In this document: in pieces, positions 1-6,870 of the stretch
How positions within the stretch are numbered: the first letter of the stretch is position 1
Layout of the letters: each line of letters opens with the position of its first letter
Assembly (NCBI GenBank): GCA_964413185.1
Contig: CAYPSX010000031.1
Coordinates: 1 to 26,727 of the forward strand
Direction of reading: 5' to 3'
From: Salinivirga sp964413185
GTDB lineage: Bacteria; Bacteroidota; Bacteroidia; Bacteroidales; Salinivirgaceae
DNA length: 26,727 nt
The notes under the pieces: generated by a model
What the model was told of the DNA's origin: nothing
Database searches by the model: none
Seen by the model: only the letters and a program-made list of their open reading frames with translations
Position numbers and translations under genes: made by a program

Positions 1-823
1 GCTCCGAAGCAGCAACAACAATCTCATCATCGGCATAATACCAGGCCGGACGAATTCCGTTTACATCGCGCATAATAAATGCATCGCCATGCCCGATAAT
101 TCCGGCAATTACATAACCGCCGTCCCAACCACGACTGGCATCAGACAAAAGCTTGCGAAGATCGAGTTCGCGGGCTATTTCTGCACTAATTTCCTTGTGG
201 TTATGTCCTGCTTTTTTCAATTTGTCGAAAAGCGCCTGATTTTCCTCATCGAGCTGATGCCCGATTTGCTCCAAAATTGTAACTGTATCGCTATAGCCTT
301 TAGGATGTTGGCCAAGATCAACCAGCGACTGAAACATTTCATTTACATTGGTGAGGTTAAAGTTTCCGGCCACTACGAGGTTTTTACTTTTCCAGTTGTT
401 TTCGCGCATAACCGGGTGCACATTATCTATATCGTTCTTTCCAAATGTGCCATATCGCAGATGCCCCAGGTATAATTCCCCGGCAAATGGGATATTGCTT
501 TTCGACCATTGTGCATCTTGGAGTAATGATTCCTTTTCCTGACGTGTTACATTTATGGGTTTGCGCACTTCATCAAACACATCTACAATGGGTTTGGATG
601 AATTTGACCGTACACGATTTATGTAACGTGTTCCGGGCAAAGTGTCGAGCTTCACTGAAACAAGACCTGCTCCATCCTGCCCACGGTTTCGCTGCTTTTC
701 CATCATCAGGTACATACGGTTGATGCCGTACATCCAGTTACCATATTTTGACTGGTAATATTCCAGTGGTTTCAAGAGCCGGATAAAGGCAAAACCACAC
801 TCGTGTTTAATAAAGTCGCTCAT
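1..823 (-). CDS. purF: PurF-like amidophosphoribosyltransferase / class II glutamine amidotransferase, 3' part cut by window edge
   Basis: The frame is open from the ATG at 823 to base 1, giving about 274 residues of an N-terminal glutaminase domain; the phosphoribosyltransferase part would lie outside the window. The product starts MSDFIKHECGFAF, so the Ntn nucleophile would be Cys9, exposed by removing a short propeptide as in Bacillus-type PurF. Further glutaminase motifs are NRGQDGAG, GHLRYGTFG (the substrate-binding Arg of the canonical GHVRY motif) and GNFNLTN, where canonical PurF has NGNLTN. Role by family: transfer of glutamine ammonia to PRPP, the first step of purine synthesis. The start overlaps the transketolase stop as ATGA, so it is probably translationally coupled. 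The replaced oxyanion-hole Gly and the divergent N-terminus leave room for a PurF paralogue with a different acceptor, so the symbol is tentative. Confidence 0.8.
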   Translation of the reverse strand, partial: MSDFIKHECGFAFIRLLKPLEYYQSKYGNWMYGINRMYLMMEKQRNRGQDGAGLVSVKLDTLPGTRYINRVRSNSSKPIVDVFDEVRKPINVTRQEKESLLQDAQWSKSNIPFAGELYLGHLRYGTFGKNDIDNVHPVMRENNWKSKNLVVAGNFNLTNVNEMFQSLVDLGQHPKGYSDTVTILEQIGHQLDEENQALFDKLKKAGHNHKEISAEIARELDLRKLLSDASRGWDGGYVIAGIIGHGDAFIMRDVNGIRPAWYYADDEIVVAASE

Positions 824-1776
824 TGTTTTCTTTTCTTTTTCAGCACCATACGGGCTGCCTGGACTATATTTGTTGATTTTAACTGATATTTCTCCATTAA
901 TTCATCGGGCTGGCCGGATTCGCCAAAGCTATCATCCACCCCGATAAAAGCCATTGGGCATGAATGTTCCGTAACTATCACTTCGGCAACTGCGCTGCCC
1001 ATTCCACCCATTTTCTGGTGTTCTTCAGCTGTTACGAAAGCTCCGGTTTCCCGGGCTGCCTTTACCAATGCCTTTTTATCTATAGGTTTGATGGTGTGTA
1101 AATTAATAACCCTTGCATTGATGTTTTCATTTTCCAACATTTCAGCAGCTTCCAGGGCTTCCCAAACTAAATGCCCGGTAGCTACGATTGTGAGATCGTC
1201 GCCTTTTTTCAAAACTTGCGCTTTTCCCGGTTCAAAAGGCATATCTTCCGGGATAAAATCCGGTACTGCTTCGCGACCAAACCGAATATAAACAGGGCCG
1301 TTCACATCGTTAACAGCCGATAACACAGCCTGACGAGTTTGTGTGGCATCGCAAGGCGAAAAAACGGTCATATTGGGTAAACTCCGCATTACGGCAATAT
1401 CTTCCAAAGCCTGATGCGTAGCGCCATCCGGACCAACAGATATGCCGGCGTGTGCGCCACCGATAATCACGTGTAAATTATTGTAACAAATAGAAATCCG
1501 CACCTGGTCAGTCGTGCGCAGGGCAGAAAACACGCCGTAAGTGGCCATAACCGGGATTTTCCCTTCCAATGCCAGTCCGGCAGCAACGCCGGCAATATTT
1601 TGCTCGGCAATACCAAGGCTGTAAAACCTTTCGGGAAAGCTTTCAGCAAAATAGTTCATGTTTACCGAGCCGGTTATATCAGCACCAATCCCGATGATAC
1701 GCTCATTTTCTCCGGCTGCTTCTTTCAAACCCAGACCAAATCCTTTTCTTGTTGGAATATTGTCGCGAGCCTTCAT
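820..1776 (-). CDS. Transketolase, C-terminal subunit (split enzyme)
   Basis: This 318-residue protein carries the pyrimidine-binding and C-terminal domains of a thiamine-diphosphate transketolase encoded as two polypeptides. The motif GIAEQNIAGVAAGLA holds the cofactor-activating Glu near residue 58. GAHAGISVGPDGATHQALED (about 109-128) is the conserved substrate-loop region, and TAEEHQKMGG lies in the C-terminal domain. The partner subunit is directly upstream, its stop overlapping this start in an ATGA. Together they would move two-carbon units between sugar phosphates in the non-oxidative pentose phosphate pathway, in the cytoplasm. Family members of similar size also include DXP-synthase-like proteins, but the two-gene layout fits transketolase best. 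Confidence 0.92.
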   Translation of the reverse strand: MKARDNIPTRKGFGLGLKEAAGENERIIGIGADITGSVNMNYFAESFPERFYSLGIAEQNIAGVAAGLALEGKIPVMATYGVFSALRTTDQVRISICYNNLHVIIGGAHAGISVGPDGATHQALEDIAVMRSLPNMTVFSPCDATQTRQAVLSAVNDVNGPVYIRFGREAVPDFIPEDMPFEPGKAQVLKKGDDLTIVATGHLVWEALEAAEMLENENINARVINLHTIKPIDKKALVKAARETGAFVTAEEHQKMGGMGSAVAEVIVTEHSCPMAFIGVDDSFGESGQPDELMEKYQLKSTNIVQAARMVLKKKRKQ

Positions 1777-2645
1777 ACGTTAGCCTTTTTTACCTGTTCT
1801 ATAAATAATTCAGCTTCTTCGGCAGTAGGGGGTTTTCCGTGCCATTTATAATTATTTTCGATGGCTTTTACTCCGGCACCCATTTTCGTATGCGCAATAA
1901 TAACTTGTGGTTTAGTTGATGGAGCACGCACATCTTTAAAAACCCGTAGAATATCATCAATATCATTTCCGTTGCACGAGTGTACTTTCCAGTTAAAAGC
2001 TTTCCATTTATCCGCCAACGGCTCAAGCTTCATAACTTTTTCTGTTTCGCCATCTATTTGAACGCCATTTCGATCGACAATGGCAATCATATTATTAAGT
2101 TGATGGCTTCCGGCAGCCATGGCGGCTTCCCAAATAGAACCTTCCTGCAATTCGCCATCGCCATGAATGCTGAATATTCGATGTTCTTTTTTATCGTGCC
2201 TGGCAGCCAGCGCCATGCCAACTGCGATAGAAAGCCCTTGTCCAAGAGATCCGGCAGAAGTTTCAAGCCCCGGCATTTTATGATCTGTGGCCGGATGCCC
2301 CTGCAATCTCGACCCTAATTTTCGCAAAGTTTTGAGCTCTTTCAACGGAAAATATCCGGCATGGGCCAATGCAGCATAAAATACAGGGGCCACATGGCCA
2401 ATTGATAAAACCAAACGATCTCGATTTTCCCATCGGGGATTGTCAGGCTGATGCTCTAATTCGTTAAAATACAAACCGGTAAAGATATCGGCCAGACCAA
2501 GGCTGCCACCCAAATGGCCGGAACCGGCATGCAGTAAAGAATCGATAACGCTGATGCGTATTTCTGTTGCTTTTTCGCGAAGTTGTTTTGCTGTTGGATT
2601 CATAGACTTGGAATTTTCAACATTATCGCGATTCATATTTAACAT
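1773..2645 (-). CDS. Transketolase, N-terminal subunit (split enzyme)
   Basis: This is the diphosphate-binding half of a split transketolase, about 290 residues. Visible motifs are GHLGGSLGLAD (about 43-53) and the thiamine-diphosphate/Mg site GDGELQEG (about 162-169), followed by the expected VDRNG. The frame is open up to 2696, inside the upstream SPOR gene, but the ATG at 2645, two bases after that gene's TAA, is the natural start; ATGs at 2636 and 2603 are alternatives, and the family-conserved region begins only near residue 20. No Shine-Dalgarno sequence is seen, which is usual for Bacteroidota. It works with the C-terminal subunit encoded next, to which it is joined by an ATGA overlap. 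Confidence 0.92.
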   Translation of the reverse strand: MLNMNRDNVENSKSMNPTAKQLREKATEIRISVIDSLLHAGSGHLGGSLGLADIFTGLYFNELEHQPDNPRWENRDRLVLSIGHVAPVFYAALAHAGYFPLKELKTLRKLGSRLQGHPATDHKMPGLETSAGSLGQGLSIAVGMALAARHDKKEHRIFSIHGDGELQEGSIWEAAMAAGSHQLNNMIAIVDRNGVQIDGETEKVMKLEPLADKWKAFNWKVHSCNGNDIDDILRVFKDVRAPSTKPQVIIAHTKMGAGVKAIENNYKWHGKPPTAEEAELFIEQVKKANV

Positions 2646-2647
2646 AG

Positions 2648-3109
2648 TTATTTTTTCAGTTCTGGATAATTGATGCGTGTTTTCACGATATAGCAATCCG
2701 GAAACTCTTTTACAATATAGCGATAGTGCTCAAGCGCCTCAAAGCGTGTGCGGTAATCTCCCACACGAACTTTTATAAAGGGGGGCTCATATTTGGAATA
2801 TACACGTACCGGGTCAAATTCCGGGTACTGCGACAGGAAATCAATTCGGACTTTTGTTGATCGTTCCCGGGCATCATTTCCAAATTCACTAAAGATTTGT
2901 ATCCGATAACCATCTTTAATACCCCTTAGTCTTTGATTTCGGGAAATATCTTTATCGATGAGGAAACGAATTAATGGATCCTGTTGTATTGTTACCTGGC
3001 CTTTCCCACCTGTTGTGTCGCGAAAAATTTTGTATATGGATGTTGTATCTGATTGACCCATAAACAACAAAGGCATTAGAATCATAAGTGTGGCGAGGAT
3101 CGACTTCAT
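2648..3109 (-). CDS. Secreted SPOR-domain protein
   Basis: This is a 153-residue protein with an N-terminal hydrophobic signal segment (about residues 4-17, ending before GQSD). The C-terminal half looks like a SPOR domain: GYRIQIFSEFGNDARER starts it, followed by VRVYSKYEPPFIKVRVGDYR and an EALEHYRYIVKEFPDCYIV end, the usual beta-alpha-beta repeat pattern. SPOR domains bind denuded septal peptidoglycan, so a periplasmic or outer-membrane cell-envelope role is likely; no lipobox Cys is present. The gene is the first of the transketolase run, two bases before the next start. It shares no obvious pathway with transketolase, so the linkage is probably one of convenience. The precise function is unknown. 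Confidence 0.78.
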   Translation of the reverse strand: MKSILATLMILMPLLFMGQSDTTSIYKIFRDTTGGKGQVTIQQDPLIRFLIDKDISRNQRLRGIKDGYRIQIFSEFGNDARERSTKVRIDFLSQYPEFDPVRVYSKYEPPFIKVRVGDYRTRFEALEHYRYIVKEFPDCYIVKTRINYPELKK

Positions 3110-3197
3110 CTGTCAATAATTTTGAATTTAGTTAGCCGGTTGGCATTTTTTCTAAAAATAAAAACTTTTTACGTGCCTCATCCGACTGTTTTTTTGT

Positions 3198-3215
3198 TCC
3201 TGTATTGCAACAGGA
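3198..3215. repeat. Short inverted repeat in the leader of the SPOR-transketolase operon
   Basis: TCCTGT and ACAGGA, separated by six bases, form a perfect 6-base inverted repeat. It lies between the promoter-like -7 boxes at 3226-3241 and the SPOR start at 3109, so it would be in the 5' untranslated RNA. It has no T-tract on the minus strand and is not a terminator for that direction. The repeat is short enough to be chance. Confidence 0.3.
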
Positions 3216-3225
3216 TTTTGCTTTA

Positions 3226-3241
3226 CAAACGTACAAAAATA
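3226..3241 (-). promoter_or_regulatory. Promoter-like -7 boxes upstream of the SPOR-transketolase operon
   Basis: On the minus strand two adjacent sequences fit the Bacteroidota -7 element TAnnTTTG exactly: TATTTTTG (3241-3234) and TACGTTTG (3233-3226). No TTG is found 17-23 bases upstream, so the -33 half is missing or degenerate. The leader to the ATG at 3109 would be about 110 bases. The rest of this 231-base gap (3110-3340) is A/T-rich, with no open frame. Confidence 0.35.
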
Positions 3242-3340
3242 TGTTGAATTTTTCTAGAAGTAAAAGTTTCTCGTGAACCATCAAATCGTTTTTTCTCACG
3301 ATAGTTTGGGGTTAGAAGCAAATATTAAATCGGGTCGTTC

Positions 3341-4168
3341 TTAATAAGGCTGAATACTCAACACGGGAACGGGAGAATGATTGACCATTTGCTGTGCATA
3401 GGGCCCGAGCCAAATATTTTTGGTGCTTTCTGATTGTTCGGTCATAATGGAAATAAGATCGGCATCGCAGCGCATGGCGTAGTCAATGGTAATGTCTGTC
3501 AGGTTGCTTCCCACAATGGTTTCGGATACATATTTTATATTGTTGTTCGTAAAGAAGGAAGTCGCTTGTTTAGCATATTCTTCGATTCGGTCTATAACGC
3601 TCTCTTTTTTGGTTTCGCTTACACAAATCAGATGAATTTCGGAACCGAACTGTTTGGCAATACGTGCTGTATAGGGGATTTTCTGTCGGGTTTCGGGTGT
3701 ATCGTCTATTGGTAGAACGATCCGGTTAAACATATGTCTTTTATATGAATTTCGCAGGCTCAAAACCGGGCAGGGAGAATTGTTTACCACTTTGTATGCA
3801 TTACTACCGAGCCATAGTTCCTCGAACCCGCTTGTGCCGTGCGTTCCAATAACTATGAGTTCGGCCTCGCCGTATTTTGCCTGGTTAGCTATTTCATTAT
3901 AAACTTTTCCGCTTCTTATCCGGAAATCGATTTCGTTTTTCACTTTTCGGCCATATTGTTCAATAAGTTTTTTGAGGTTTTGGATTACTTTCTCATTTTT
4001 TATATCGACGAGGTTCGAAAGTGAAAAGTTTCGTTGGTAAAATACAGCGTCCTTAATTACATGGATCAAGCGCACATTGTGGTCCATTTCGTTGGCAAAT
4101 TCAACTGCCATTTCAAGGGCATTGACTGAGTCTTCGCTAAAATCAACCGGAACTAAAACATGTCTCAT
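3341..4168 (-). CDS. Tandem-domain universal stress protein
   Basis: This 275-residue protein consists of two UspA-type alpha/beta domains, about 1-138 and 147-275. Domain 1 starts RHVLVPVDFSEDS and has the intact nucleotide-binding pattern G-2x-G-9x-G-S (GTHG at 108-111, GS at 121-122), so it should bind ATP. Domain 2 starts NRIVLPIDDTPE but has ISIMTEQSESTKNIWLGP in the corresponding place, where the G-2x-G part is lost; it probably does not bind ATP. Universal stress proteins are cytoplasmic and respond to starvation, redox or respiratory stress. The gene stands alone: a terminator separates it from the ExbD operon upstream, and two inverted repeats sit just ahead of its start. Confidence 0.9.
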   Translation of the reverse strand: MRHVLVPVDFSEDSVNALEMAVEFANEMDHNVRLIHVIKDAVFYQRNFSLSNLVDIKNEKVIQNLKKLIEQYGRKVKNEIDFRIRSGKVYNEIANQAKYGEAELIVIGTHGTSGFEELWLGSNAYKVVNNSPCPVLSLRNSYKRHMFNRIVLPIDDTPETRQKIPYTARIAKQFGSEIHLICVSETKKESVIDRIEEYAKQATSFFTNNNIKYVSETIVGSNLTDITIDYAMRCDADLISIMTEQSESTKNIWLGPYAQQMVNHSPVPVLSIQPY

Positions 4169-4188
4169 ACTTGATAGACTTTAAATAA

Positions 4189-4227
4189 TAGCAAACTTTT
4201 GCTAACAGGTAAATATAGTAATTTACC
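4189..4227. promoter_or_regulatory. Two perfect inverted repeats upstream of the universal stress gene
   Basis: TAGCAAA-CT-TTTGCTA (4189-4204) is a 16-base near-palindrome with 7-base arms. Three bases further, GGTAAAT-6-ATTTACC (4208-4227) has perfect 7-base arms. They lie 21-59 bases before the usp ATG (4168). On the minus strand the first repeat contains AAAGTTTG, one mismatch from the -7 consensus TAnnTTTG, so the pair would cover the promoter and could be operators. They could instead act as RNA hairpins in the leader. Regulator unknown. Confidence 0.45.
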
Positions 4228-4242
4228 ATAAAAAAGCCAAAC

Positions 4243-4268
4243 AAAAAAAGGGAGGCGAAACACCTCCC
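4243..4268 (-). terminator. Intrinsic terminator of the exbB-exbD operon
   Basis: Read on the minus strand, GGGAGGTG-TTT-CGCCTCCC forms an 8-base stem with one wobble pair and a 3-base loop, followed by seven Ts. It starts about 20 bases after the stop of the last exbD. Four Ts also follow on the plus strand, so it is symmetric, but no plus-strand gene approaches it. Confidence 0.88.
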
Positions 4269-4288
4269 TTTTGTGTGGCAAAAAAATA

Positions 4289-4762
4289 TTATTCAATCTT
4301 CTTTTTTGATGAGTAGTTAATTTTTAGCGCATTGGCTTTTCTTAGTTCCTGTTTAATATCGGTTACAATACCCATTCTTACTTTTTCATCAATTTTGAGT
4401 GAAGTTGTCATAAACGGGCGTTCGTTTTCGTCGCGAGCTTCGCGTTCTGCGGCGATATAATCAGGAATATCTTTTACTTGTTTAAAGGCATCATTAAGCT
4501 GGATACGCGGTTCAGACCCAAAGAATTTCTGGTAGTTTCTTTTGGGTTCTCCTACATAGATATAGCTTACGAGCGATTTCTTTTTGAGTTTGGTAAGTTC
4601 TGTTGCTTCGGGAACAGACAGTTGTACTTTAAGTTCTGTTTCCCGCATAGTTGTACTTACCATAAAAAAGAAAAGCAGCATAAAAACAATATCAGGTAGT
4701 GAGGCAGTGTTAATGCCTGGCGTACCGCCGGATTTACCTTTTCGTTCGAATTTAGATGCCAT
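4289..4762 (-). CDS. exbD: ExbD/TolR-family biopolymer transport protein (second copy)
   Basis: This 157-residue protein has a short basic cytoplasmic N-terminus, one membrane segment (about 22-38) and a periplasmic domain, as in ExbD/TolR. The membrane segment contains LPDIVFMLLFFFMV, whose Asp24 matches the proton-path Asp of ExbD. ExbD works with ExbB as a proton-driven stator that energises TonB- or Tol-type envelope machines in the inner membrane. It is the last gene of the operon, two bases after the other exbD, and is followed by a terminator. The periplasmic part has a charged insert (RNYQKFFGSEPRIQ) that sets it apart from the short classical ExbD. Which envelope machine it drives cannot be told from the sequence. 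Confidence 0.9.
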   Translation of the reverse strand: MASKFERKGKSGGTPGINTASLPDIVFMLLFFFMVSTTMRETELKVQLSVPEATELTKLKKKSLVSYIYVGEPKRNYQKFFGSEPRIQLNDAFKQVKDIPDYIAAEREARDENERPFMTTSLKIDEKVRMGIVTDIKQELRKANALKINYSSKKKIE

Positions 4763-4764
4763 AA

Positions 4765-5415
4765 TTAATTTCCTATGTTTTTAGGTTCAGCTTCTGAAAT
4801 ACGTTGAGGTATAGCTTCCCTGATGGCGCTAACGTCCTTATCGTTACTAAGTTCCTTTAACGGTTTCTGGAACATTTGCCTTGAAAGGTCGTTACGCACT
4901 TCGTTGTAGGCAGCTACCAACTCATTTTGCACTTCGATATACCGTTTGTAAGAAGTTCCCCTGTCGTTCTGCAGAGATACAACCCCTTTTGAAATGGGGT
5001 AACCTTCAGGATAGCGTTTTTCAAAAAGTTCATGTGGAATCTTTTTGGGCAAATCGCTACCCTCGTAGTAGTCGGGGTTTTTTACCTTGACTACTTCATA
5101 TTTTTTCTCTGGCAGATTCTCTTTATTGCCGGGGTTTTTGATAAACTCCTTCGCTCTTTGACGAAGCTGGTTTACCTGTAACTCCTCACCATTAACAAGT
5201 AATCTGTCGTTCTTATTAATCAATACAATCAACAGGTTTCTTTCCTTAATTTTGTTATCTTCATCTTGCTGATCCTCTTCAGGCATTGGAGGCAATTGCC
5301 TTGCCAAACCCGAGTCGGTATCCATTGTGGTTGTTACAAGGAAGAAGATCAAAAGGAGGAAAGCAATGTCGGCCATTGATCCTGCATTGATTTCTTGTTT
5401 ATTCTGACGAGCCAT
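4765..5415 (-). CDS. exbD: ExbD/TolR-family biopolymer transport protein (first copy, long periplasmic domain)
   Basis: This is a 216-residue ExbD/TolR homologue, longer than the roughly 140 residues of the classical protein. It has a short N-terminus, then a membrane segment (about 14-30) starting MADIAFLLLIFFLV with the conserved Asp at 16. The periplasmic part begins like ExbD (LVNGEELQVNQLRQRAKEF) and continues into a charged extension rich in Lys and Glu (residues about 95-210). Two non-identical ExbD copies behind one ExbB suggest a heteromeric stator. The gene lies 42 bases after the 4-TM protein gene, with an RNA hairpin in between. Confidence 0.9.
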   Translation of the reverse strand: MARQNKQEINAGSMADIAFLLLIFFLVTTTMDTDSGLARQLPPMPEEDQQDEDNKIKERNLLIVLINKNDRLLVNGEELQVNQLRQRAKEFIKNPGNKENLPEKKYEVVKVKNPDYYEGSDLPKKIPHELFEKRYPEGYPISKGVVSLQNDRGTSYKRYIEVQNELVAAYNEVRNDLSRQMFQKPLKELSNDKDVSAIREAIPQRISEAEPKNIGN

Positions 5416-5430
5416 AAATTTCGTTTTTTA

Positions 5431-5450
5431 AATTCACGAAATCGCGAATT
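5431..5450 (-). repeat. Intra-operon RNA hairpin between the 4-TM gene and exbD
   Basis: On the minus strand AATTCGCG-ATTT-CGTGAATT can pair as an 8-base stem with one G-T wobble and a 4-base loop. It sits between the stop at 5458 and the exbD start at 5415, and A-rich sequence follows, so it is not a terminator. It may set mRNA processing or stability within the operon. Confidence 0.45.
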
Positions 5451-5457
5451 CAATTCA

Positions 5458-5952
5458 TTATTTAAAAGCGCCTCTAATCTCAGTATAAAGAATACCGAGT
5501 ACTGCAAGCACAAAAAACAGGTACATCGAATACAATCCGGTACCTACACTTTGCGAAACTGCCGGTGTGATATCAAAATTTTCAGCATTGTAAAACTGAG
5601 GTATTGTATCTGAAGAAAACATGTAGGCAGTAAAGATAATCAAACCTAAGACTGCAATTGAGACCAGGCTCCGTTTCGCAGTTCTTGCACTTTTGAAAAT
5701 ATTTACGATACTGAACAACACCGTAGATACAGCAGCCAACCCTATGAGAAGGTACACTACATATACGAAATTATCCAGAGATGATCCCATTTGCTCCATT
5801 GTGTACTTGGTTTGTTCCAATGGTACAACAATATGCTCCGGTACAGGGTCCATAGTTACTACTGTGTAGTAATAAGCCACACCGAACACTATTGAGATAG
5901 CAAATAAGATATATGATAATATGCTGGTGATTTTTGAAATACGATCAGACAT
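5458..5952 (-). CDS. Four-TM membrane protein of unknown function in the ExbB-ExbD operon
   Basis: I do not recognise a named family. The 164-residue protein has four likely membrane segments, at about 9-31, 62-86, 93-112 and 141-160. A loop after the first (about 32-60, starting TMDPVPEHIVVPLEQTKY) and one after the third (about 113-140) would be on the same face, probably periplasmic. There is no cleavable signal peptide and no catalytic motif. Its place between exbB (11 bases upstream) and exbD, inside one promoter-terminator unit, suggests that it is an accessory subunit or regulator of the ExbB-ExbD stator in the inner membrane. That role is inferred from position only. Confidence 0.8.
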   Translation of the reverse strand: MSDRISKITSILSYILFAISIVFGVAYYYTVVTMDPVPEHIVVPLEQTKYTMEQMGSSLDNFVYVVYLLIGLAAVSTVLFSIVNIFKSARTAKRSLVSIAVLGLIIFTAYMFSSDTIPQFYNAENFDITPAVSQSVGTGLYSMYLFFVLAVLGILYTEIRGAFK

Positions 5953-5963
5953 AATCAGTCAAA

Positions 5964-6794
5964 TTATTTTTTATTCACATACTTGGTTACAATATCAACA
6001 AGGGAGATGGAAGCATCTTCCATATTGTTTACAATAGCATCGATTTTTGAAACGATGTAATTGTAGAACACTTGCAGGATCATGGCTACGATAAGACCAG
6101 ATACTGTAGTAATAAGGGCAACTTTAATACCTCCTGCTACGAGTGAAGGAGAAATATCACCGGCTGCTTCGATTGAGTCGAAAGCGCCAATCATACCAAT
6201 TACCGTACCCATAAAACCGAGCATCGGTGCAAGTGCGATAAACAGTGAAATCCAGGTTAATCCTTTTTCGAGCAATCCCATTTGTACACTTCCGTATGAG
6301 ATAACTGATTTTTCAACAACCTCGATGCCTTCATCGATACGGCTCAATCCCTGATAGAAAATGGATGCAACAGGGCCGCGCGTATTACGACAAATTTCTT
6401 TAGCGGCTTCTACACCTTCATTTTCTAGCGCTTCTTCCACACTCTCAAGTAATTTTTCGGTATTAGTTGATGCGAGGTTAAGGTAAATAATACGTTCTAT
6501 GGCCAATGCCAACCCAAAAATAAGAGCAAGCAAAACAACACCCATAAAACCGGCACCACCTTCAATAAATTTCTGTTTCAAAATTTGATGAGGTGTTTGT
6601 TCTTTTTCCTCTTCTTCTTCTACAGCAGCTACGGCTTCTACATCGGGATCATCAGCAACAACTGCTGTGTCGGTAGTTGTTGTGTCAGACATCTCGGTGG
6701 TGTCTGCTTCAGTATTTTCCTGTGCAAGGACCATGTTGGATGCTGCAAAAGTAAGCATCCCAAAAACAGCGAATAATGCAAGTAACTTTCTCAT
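5964..6794 (-). CDS. exbB: ExbB/TolQ/MotA-family proton channel protein with N-terminal signal and acidic linker
   Basis: This 276-residue protein starts with a signal-peptide-like segment (about 1-24, ending VLAQ). A low-complexity Thr/Asp/Glu-rich stretch follows (about 25-66, with EEEEEKEQ), then three membrane segments (about 83-103, 180-203 and 222-246). The motif APMLGFMGTVIGMIGAF in the second segment and GGIKVALITTVSGLIVAM in the third are typical of the ExbB/TolQ/MotA family. It should form the pentameric inner-membrane channel that pairs with the two ExbD proteins encoded downstream. A leader and acidic extension are absent from E. coli ExbB but occur in other lineages. It is the first gene of the operon and has a good promoter match 42-72 bases upstream. 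Confidence 0.92.
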   Translation of the reverse strand: MRKLLALFAVFGMLTFAASNMVLAQENTEADTTEMSDTTTTDTAVVADDPDVEAVAAVEEEEEKEQTPHQILKQKFIEGGAGFMGVVLLALIFGLALAIERIIYLNLASTNTEKLLESVEEALENEGVEAAKEICRNTRGPVASIFYQGLSRIDEGIEVVEKSVISYGSVQMGLLEKGLTWISLFIALAPMLGFMGTVIGMIGAFDSIEAAGDISPSLVAGGIKVALITTVSGLIVAMILQVFYNYIVSKIDAIVNNMEDASISLVDIVTKYVNKK

Positions 6795-6835
6795 GGTTTA
6801 AAATTTAGATTTAGTTTAATGTTCAATCCGATTAT

Positions 6836-6866
6836 CAAAATTAATTAGTTTTTATTAAAAAACAAA
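6836..6866 (-). promoter_or_regulatory. Bacteroidota-type promoter for the exbB operon
   Basis: On the minus strand TTTG (6866-6863) is followed, after 19 bases, by TAATTTTG (6843-6836). Both elements and the spacing fit the Bacteroidota promoter (-33 TTTG, -7 TAnnTTTG). Transcription would start near 6830, giving a leader of about 35 bases to the ATG at 6794. The -33 box begins four bases after the tRNA-Ser 3' end, inside the T-rich tail that may also end tRNA transcription. Confidence 0.65.
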
Positions 6867-6870
6867 AAAG

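Noticed and set aside
89..723. Plus-strand open frames of 64-128 residues at the left end
   Set aside because: They are antisense to the PurF-like gene, which reads as a continuous and recognisable protein on the minus strand.
3290..3310. ATCGT/ACGAT inverted repeat after the universal stress gene, as a terminator
   Set aside because: It has only a 5-base stem with no T-tract following on the minus strand.
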